Below, piece by piece: positions 20,201 through 26,414 of a stretch of 26,414 bases of DNA. The position numbers were made by a program, and so were the translations under genes. Position 1 is the first letter of the stretch. The number at the start of each line of letters is the position of its first letter. The notes beneath the pieces were generated by a model. The model was not told where the DNA came from and made no database searches. It was given only the letters and a program-made list of their open reading frames with translations. Origin of the DNA: Paramacrobiotus richtersi (lineage: Eukaryota > Tardigrada > Eutardigrada > Parachela > Macrobiotidae); contig JAQGAU010000549.1 of assembly GCA_034698045.1 (NCBI GenBank), forward strand, positions 1-26,414, given 5' to 3'.

Positions 20201-22259
20201 CAAAGTTGTGCAAATTAGTCGACGAGCCGGGATTCTACATTCTTCTGAAGGAACCGTAAGCGTTACACCCAAATTCGGCGTTTTAATGGCGGAGGTAAAT
20301 GGTATGTTGGTCAGTCAAGCATAAAGATATTGCCTTAAAACCAAAGATGACAGATCCGATCCGTGGCATTTCGATGCCAAAACATCAATCCACTCGTCGG
20401 CATAGGGTTTGCACCCATTCGTCTTACGTACCTCACAGCTTTCTGCCAGCGCGGAAGTCTCGGCAGTTTAATTGATGAAGGCACCCTGGATTGGGGACTG
20501 AAGTGTTCCTTGATTGCCGATCTCGTCGAGGTTTGTTTGAGAAGGCACTCCAAACATGGATGTACCTTATTAAAGGATTTCCATTTAGGGCGTGTCTGCA
20601 ATTCATCGGTCAACTCTCCGCCGCCATGGTCATCTGCGGCCATCCAAATGCTTAATAGACGGCCGATTTGTACTGAAAATCAACGAAGTTGGATTGTACG
20701 ATATCCTCAGCGAACTGCAAATAGAGCTCACTAATCCAAAGAATACTGAGTCTAGTGGACAGTCCTTACATAACGCATGGGTTGCCCCAGAATTGCGGAT
20801 TAATCCAACTGAAAGTGCAACGTCTGCTTCCACCGCGCGGCGTGTCGAATCGTCGGCCGATGTGTATGCTGTGGGAGGACTGATCAATTATATACTACAA
20901 AATCACAAACTAGAGAAAGGTGCCTTCGCAGCCGTACTAACGTTTATTAATTGTTTACGATGGCTATTGTGTGGCTCTTCATTTCAGATGAGACACTGAT
21001 GGATTTTGTCCAATCCAGTAAACATGGAATTCCGCCACATGCCGTCCCTGTTTTGGCGGCACTTTTATCCGAATGCCGAAACATGCGTCCCGCCGACCGA
21101 CCCAATATCTGGCAGGTTAAAATGGAAATTAGCCGAGTAATGGAAAACCCTGGGAAATTATTGGATCGACTGCTCAAACGTCTCGCAGACTACGCTGCAC
21201 AGCTGGAACACGCTGTTGCGCTCCGCAGTGAGATGCTTAAGCAAGAAATGGAAAAGTGTGATTCATTGTTACGAGAGATGCTACCGCGGTAACAGAATGA
21301 GAATGCGTATATTCAAATGGATGAAAATTTAGTTTGAAAGAAAAAACTAAGCTCTCGTATTAAAAAGTTACATATAAGTAGGTTAAGGAATGTTGAAAAT
21401 GTAGGTATGTTCTCGTACAGCTGCGCAGTGGCCACCTTGTACAGCCGGAAATGTTCGATTCAGTCACGCTTCTGATGACGTATGTCGCCGGCTTTGAGGA
21501 ATTTGTACAAAAGTGCCAGTCCACTCCTCTGGAGCTTGTCACATTCCTCAACACAATGTTCACCTTATTCGACGGGATTCTGGTTAAATATGACTGCTAT
21601 AAAGTGGAAACCATAACGGACAGCTGCTTGGTATGCAAAACACAGTAGATTTTCTATATTTAATCAGTGCGTTGTGAGTTGTAACGGTTGCAATAGGTCG
21701 TCAGCGGACTTCCAGTGGAGAATGGAGAACATGTCCATGTAATGGCCGGAGTGGCTCTGGAGATGCGGAATGAGTTTGAGAGAACTTTTGCTGCGGATGG
21801 TTTGCAGATAAAAGCAGGCCTTCACAGCGGTACCATAACGACAGCAAATCGCGGATCTCAGTGAGAATATCCTTAATTTTAGTTGTTATAGGTTCCTGCG
21901 CAGCCGGCGTAGTGGGAACCGCCCGACCTCGTTACTGTGTGTACGTACTGCTTAGCTTTTGATGCACTATATGTTTACGAAAATCTTGTCATTCCGACTT
22001 TTTGCGCAGATTTGGTGATTCCGTAAATGTCACGTCGAGACTGGCTTATTCGAGTGAGCCTGGGAAAATCCACATAAGCAACACTACAGAGGCGCTGCTA
22101 AGTATGAATTCTGGTAATACAATCCAACCGCGTGGCATGACCTATCTTAAGGTAAGCGAAGATGTGGTTACATATCAATGGAATATTTGTTCCGGTTCGT
22201 GAATTGTGTGCTTTCAGGGCGTGGGATCCATTATGACCTTTTGGCTTGAAGGCCGATGA
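17214..22259 (+). CDS. Receptor-type guanylyl cyclase, about 20 exons, one metal Asp lost
   Basis: Predicted single-pass receptor of about 1,025 residues that would make cGMP if active. Exons placed by splice sites plus family motifs: 17214-17573, (17857-17895, weak), 18077-18381, 18437-18480, 18642-18680, 18745-18924, 19002-19052, 19125-19304, 19403-19541, 19609-19678, 19980-20067, 20115-20294, 20354-20530, 20589-20919, 20988-21288, 21405-21630, 21697-21829, 21892-21940, 22010-22151, 22218-22259. Order: signal peptide, ANF-receptor ligand-binding domain (ends near residue 445), TM about 449-470, kinase-homology domain about 475-780 (Lys in WAKVV, HGHLRPSKC replacing HRD, APE kept), helical linker (from GKLLDRLLKR) and cyclase domain about 835-1025. 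The cyclase keeps Glu (KVET), one metal Asp (TITDS), Cys (PRYC), Asn and Arg (GDSVNVTSR), but the first metal Asp is Tyr (MTYVAGF, 21481). The frame between 17574 and 18076 is unresolved: the weak exon does not join in phase, so an exon may be missing. Most introns are 47-116 bp. Confidence 0.88.
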
Positions 22260-24184
22260 TTCTCCAATGAAAGTACCGGATGGAGCAAGTTTAGATTATT
22301 ATGGTGACCGTTTATCAGCTGTTCAAGAAGAACTGCACATTTTAAGAAAACTGATACGAATATATAAACGTTTGGAATAAGTCACCTGACCTAATAATTT
22401 AATCACAGGTTATAGCACTGCGCAGAATGGACTTAAAAAAGCTTGGCTGTTTGAAACAGTTTATATAACAGTTTGTATAATACATCAAATTTCTTGGTCT
22501 GACTACCACAGTAGATGCTAATACGCCTGTTTAATTCAGCTGAACGCCCAAAAACGTTTTTCATGGCAGAGACGCGAAGAGGCTGCCGCCAACATGCGGT
22601 TAGAATGAAATCCCTTGGTAGGAAGGTCAAAATCTGCTGGCTACACGTGTGCCGATAGGGCTGCAAAAATCAATTTTGAAACATAAATCGTTACATTTGT
22701 TATTACACTATTCGTTAACTCGTTACACTATAATTTAAAAAACCTTAGCATGTCATTGCAACTGCAGTTGTTTGGTGATGATGCCCAGCAAAGGGAAAAC
22801 AAGCCCGGGGTACTTCCTGTAGGAAATGGGGGAGGGAAGCTTATGATTATGATCATCTACAAGATATGCGTTACGTGCGTATGGTATAGAAGACCGGCTT
22901 TAAGGTTGTAATGAAACCATAGTTTTGGGACGTTCGCCTGTTTACGTATATATTACAAAAGGAACTTTTGCTGCCGGCTAGTTCGATAACAAGGAGTGCG
23001 TGCCGCTTTTGCTGCATACAGATCATGCCCGTTTCTGCGGGCATATATCGATTTGTATGCCGGCAAAAATGGTTAAACATCAAGTACGCATCGATATTCC
23101 GGGCAAAATGTTCTTACTTCTGTGTGAGCATGCAATGCATGATACCGATACCATACAGCGCGTCAATATCGATCAATAACTGCAAGAACAATACAAATGA
23201 TCCCGTCGGGATTCTTGGTGCTGCAGTTGTTCGACAAATGATGAACTTAATCCGACGAGCCATACATGTGCTTCTAAGCAACGATATTGATTTAGCATGG
23301 TACGCCGCATTGATGTTTCTGGACAAAACAGCATCTTCCTGAACGGCTTTCCGGCAAATTATTAAAGTATCATCTCTGTATCTGTGTTTTCCGCGGCAGG
23401 AAGATGAGCATATCATAGTACTGAGCCAAAACCAACTCTAGATTCTTTTGTGTAGGCTGTTGCCTTTTATGCATTACGTTTAAGTTTTCGTGAAGTACTG
23501 CTTGGACCTTTTTTGGTTAACCGGTGCGGCATTTTGTTACACTCAGTAAACGTCGAAAGTGAGCACATCTGATGAACTACTGTTGTGCGCATTTTCTGGC
23601 TGATGGCCCTGATTGCATCGACAATGGTTTGGAGTCATACTGCACTCTGTGTATGTAATGATGTAATCGGAAACGGATCTTGATCTCGTTGACCTTACCC
23701 CCGATCTTCTTACGTAGTTTCCACGTTAGCGAGCAGCTCACTCCAACACAGGCTATCGCATTGTCGGGGCATATCGTCCATTTCACTTCCAGTATAAACC
23801 GTTACGCGGTTGGCGATTGCCTCCATGTAGGTTGAAAGCGTCGAATACCTCCGCTATGCGATACTGCCTGAGTTGAGCGCCATCGAAGTCACGCCTTTTT
23901 TGAGTTTAGCCGATTAACTAACAAGCTCGAATGGTATTTGTGACGAGAGGAACCGTCGAATTGACTTTTTCATTAACACAATTTTGGATCAACTGGATCA
24001 GGTAAATTGCAGCATTTTTGGACAGACTTCAGACCTTTTGATGCGCATTGGATTGTGTGTTGAAACCGCAGGTTTATTGATAAAGTTCATCCTTGTGATC
24101 AGTGCGGTGCGTGTGTGTTGTGATTGTGGCATTCCTTACCAGAGTTGCGGCGTAGATTATACAACCTAGTAATATGAACCAACT
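22260..24184. other. Intergenic; no supported gene
   Basis: Nearly 2 kb with no recognisable gene. The longest frame, 22968-23342 plus (124 codons), starts at a non-ATG codon and overlaps a 100-codon minus frame at 23114-23416; neither has a domain. Minus frames at 22433-22666 and 23577-23786 and the plus frame at 23984-24169 are also unrecognised; the last lies directly upstream of the HtrL-like gene and is probably its 5' flank. Confidence 0.45.
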
Positions 24185-25282
24185 ATGAAGCCGGCTTATC
24201 CTTATCAGCAACTGATGCCGTATGAAGTGACGGATCATCCCGTGCGATCGAATTCAAAAACGGTCACCAAACGCTGCTGTTTCCTGTCGGTCCTGGCATT
24301 CTCCCTTTTTGTGTCTTTTTACATATTCCTTTTGGCAAATGTCAATACGGAGGGAATCACAGAAGAAATCTCAACATTTCCGGGTGAAGGAATTACCACT
24401 GTTCCGGAAGATGAATGCGCGGATTTGCTATCAGCCGTGAGACAAGATTCTATCTTCACACTGCCGTCATGGCCGTGGCAAAGTTATCCAAGTAATCCCG
24501 TGACAGTCGTGACAGCGTACTACCAGATCCCCTCCAAGAAAAGCCACTGTCAGTATCTGCGATGGATGGAGAACTTTCTACGTAACATCCCGTGCCACTT
24601 GTACATCTTTACAAGTAGTGACCAATACGCCACCTTAAACAGTATGCGAGGCAGTTATAAAGAGCGAACCAAGATTATCGTTAAAGAGTTCTCTGAACTG
24701 GAGGAGTACGCCAAGATGGATCAGTGGAAACGTGTGAAGACGATCGATCCTGAAGTGTATCATACACCGGAGCTGTATGTCATCTGGAATCAGAAATGGC
24801 GTTTTGTTGAGAACGCGATGCATGATAACGTTTTTCAGTCAGAGTACTTTGTCTGGTGCGATATCGGCTCATTTCGGTCACCTGGATTGGTTCCCGATTT
24901 GGTGCGGTTCCCCGATCCGGAGGTACTGCAGAAAAAGGTTCCTAATAAGAATCAAATCCTCATTACTTTGATTGAACCATTTACAAGGGAGGATTTTGTC
25001 TATCCCAACGGATCGCTTTCTAACAGACTGAGGATCGGCGCAGTCAACCATGTTGCGGCTGGATTGGTTGCCGGTCATAAAACCGCTTGGGAATTCTTTA
25101 TTAGGCATTACTATGAGATGCAGAACTACTTTTTTGAAGAGAAACTGAATTCCGGAAAGGATCAGAATGTCGTCAACGCGGTGGTGTTGAAGTTTCCAGA
25201 TCATTTCCAGTTGCTGATGCCGAAAGCGTACTTTAACGGGACAGGGGATCCTTGGTTTTATTTTCAGTATTACCTTAGTTAG
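24185..25282 (+). CDS. HtrL/YibB-like type II membrane protein
   Basis: Single-exon protein of 365 residues starting at the ATG at 24185. The cytosolic tail of about 30 residues ends in KR; the membrane anchor is about 31-51 (CCFLSVLAFS onward). A stem of about 50 residues with acidic and Pro/Ser-rich character follows, then the HtrL_YibB-like lumenal domain from about 105 to the end. Blocks shared with the gene at 9332 are PVTVVTAYYQIPSK near 105-118, NIPCHLYIFTSS at 134-145, KEFSELEEYAKMD near 167-179, WNQKWRFVE at 201-209, WCDIGSFR at 224-231, the VAGHK block, NSGKDQNVVNAVV and the end motif YFNGTGDPWF. The stem is longer than in its paralogue and has an extra Cys. The strong residue conservation between two well-separated paralogues argues that both are under selection. 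Activity is unknown; lumenal location (Golgi or cell surface) is inferred from topology. Confidence 0.92.
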   Translation: MKPAYPYQQLMPYEVTDHPVRSNSKTVTKRCCFLSVLAFSLFVSFYIFLLANVNTEGITEEISTFPGEGITTVPEDECADLLSAVRQDSIFTLPSWPWQSYPSNPVTVVTAYYQIPSKKSHCQYLRWMENFLRNIPCHLYIFTSSDQYATLNSMRGSYKERTKIIVKEFSELEEYAKMDQWKRVKTIDPEVYHTPELYVIWNQKWRFVENAMHDNVFQSEYFVWCDIGSFRSPGLVPDLVRFPDPEVLQKKVPNKNQILITLIEPFTREDFVYPNGSLSNRLRIGAVNHVAAGLVAGHKTAWEFFIRHYYEMQNYFFEEKLNSGKDQNVVNAVVLKFPDHFQLLMPKAYFNGTGDPWFYFQYYLS

Positions 25283-26414
25283 TGATAAAAGACGAGTGAT
25301 TTTGACATAGCCTGCGGACATTCGTTTTGATTTTTTACAAAATGCTTTGTATCTTCTTGGGCGTACTGAATCATAAATTTTTGACATTCATCGAGAATGG
25401 TAATTTATATACAGATACGTGGTTAGAGCGATATGCAGAATTGTTTAACAACTACAGCCGTTGTTTGCGCTGATCGGAAATCCATTTGCAGAACACATTC
25501 GCTTCTGCAGCTTGAGATTTACAGTAGAAAACTATAGATAGCTACAGATCCCCGAAACAGATGTAAACATTGCACGAGCATCATACCTAGCCCGGGTCAC
25601 CAGTTTTGCCATCAGGTATCAGCGGAAAGAGGCCTCCACAGACTGTGGACTGCAGTGGTAACTAACTACTGGTGTGATCATTTACCGCCTGCCAAATAAG
25701 CTCGGTTTGCTGAATTTCGATAATTGGTCTTTTCCGCTGTACATTTAACTTATATTTCAAAGCATTTTATTACGTACACAATTCAGTTAATAATTCCAAT
25801 AGCTGTCGTAAGAGCTTCATAGTTCATACCCGGCTCCCGCCGGCGGCATTTAATCTTGTTGAAAAACTTTCCTAACACACAACCGCCAACGCGCAGTTGC
25901 GTCATCGTATCATCGATACATCGATACACATTCACGCGTGGAGTATTGTGCGTGTAGAGCATTTGTCCAGAGCGGCAGCCCTTTCAGCCGTAATTATCGA
26001 GCACGAGGAAGACACGACAGTCGCCTTTTTTGCACAAATTCTTTGTACATGACCGGTGTGATAGTACGGTAGATGGGATCATGGAAACGATCAAGATTCA
26101 AGACCGCCCAATTTCTAGCGCGGTAACATGATCCCCAGAATTCCATCCCGAATTTACATCCCGATTTCGTCTGCCAACAAACTGAACAAATTCAACAAAT
26201 GTAACATTCAAAGTACAAATATCTTGTGCATTTTCTTTTAAATATACCGTACATATAGTAGAAGTATATCCCTTCTGAAAACTGCACTGTGTAGTCGCAT
26301 TCATATAAAACTGAAATGTGATATGTACATATACTGATATCTAGAATTTAGATCTATAATACGCGCGGCCGCCCCGTAACATCAAAATCTGACTAACCAG
26401 AAACTACCGCGGAA
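25283..26414. other. Intergenic 3' end of the window; no supported gene
   Basis: The last 1.1 kb after the HtrL-like stop has no supported gene. A minus-strand frame (24878-25387) is antisense to that gene. A 68-codon minus frame at 26098-26304 is cysteine-containing but unrecognised. A small ATCGATACA direct repeat lies near 25913-25928. No clear poly(A) hexamer close to the stop was noticed. Confidence 0.45.

Noticed and set aside
20531..20588. Apparent frameshift in the cyclase kinase-homology domain
   Set aside because: A 58-bp GT-AG intron in phase 0 joins DLVE to GVSAIH and restores the family pattern, so it is an intron.
21289..21404. Apparent stop after MLPR in the cyclase linker, suggesting truncation
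   Set aside because: A GTAACA donor and the TGTAG acceptor at 21403-21404 join in phase 2 to give MLPRYVLVQLRSG, as expected for the family.
1..26414. CRISPR arrays, bacterial operons, insertion sequences, rRNA or tRNA genes
   Set aside because: No regularly spaced repeats, transposase frames or recognisable RNA genes were seen; tRNA absence is by eye only and would need a covariance scan.

Overview
The window looks like nuclear DNA of a small invertebrate, most likely a tardigrade. Genes have GT-AG introns, many of only 47-77 bp. There is a receptor guanylyl cyclase with the animal architecture, a cluster of rhodopsin-like GPCRs, and HtrL/YibB-type membrane proteins. There are no bacterial operons or ribosome-binding sites. 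The species assignment is inference from gene content, not from a search.

Layout. At 1094-2582 (minus strand) lies a two-exon GPCR. Four single-exon GPCR paralogues follow on the plus strand at 4342-5319, 6506-7465, 11601-12530 and 14753-15700. Between and after them are two intact HtrL/YibB-like type II membrane proteins (9332-10318 and 24185-25282) and a decayed third copy (about 16085-16540). From 17214 to 22259 runs a receptor-type guanylyl cyclase split into about 20 exons; most junctions can be placed to the base because the spliced frame reproduces the family motifs. The rest is intergenic. It contains a diverged repeat family (three copies, each 3' of a GPCR), a well-bordered but unidentified minus-strand exon (13116-13304), and a perfect 23-bp tandem duplication.

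How the genes may relate. The five GPCRs share the same departures from class A motifs (NR[LI]W for DRY, Asn at the usual TM2 Asp, DPxLF for NPxxY), so they form one locally expanded family. The neighbouring cyclase has the full extracellular ligand-binding, TM, kinase-homology, helical linker and cyclase plan, but one of its two metal-binding aspartates is a tyrosine. A sensory or peptide-signalling cluster is a reasonable inference, but nothing in the sequence shows the ligands. The HtrL-like genes have no proven function.

Limits. The 5' part of the cyclase ligand-binding domain (17574-18076) is not fully resolved. Transcription starts and promoters could not be identified. Repeat boundaries are by eye.
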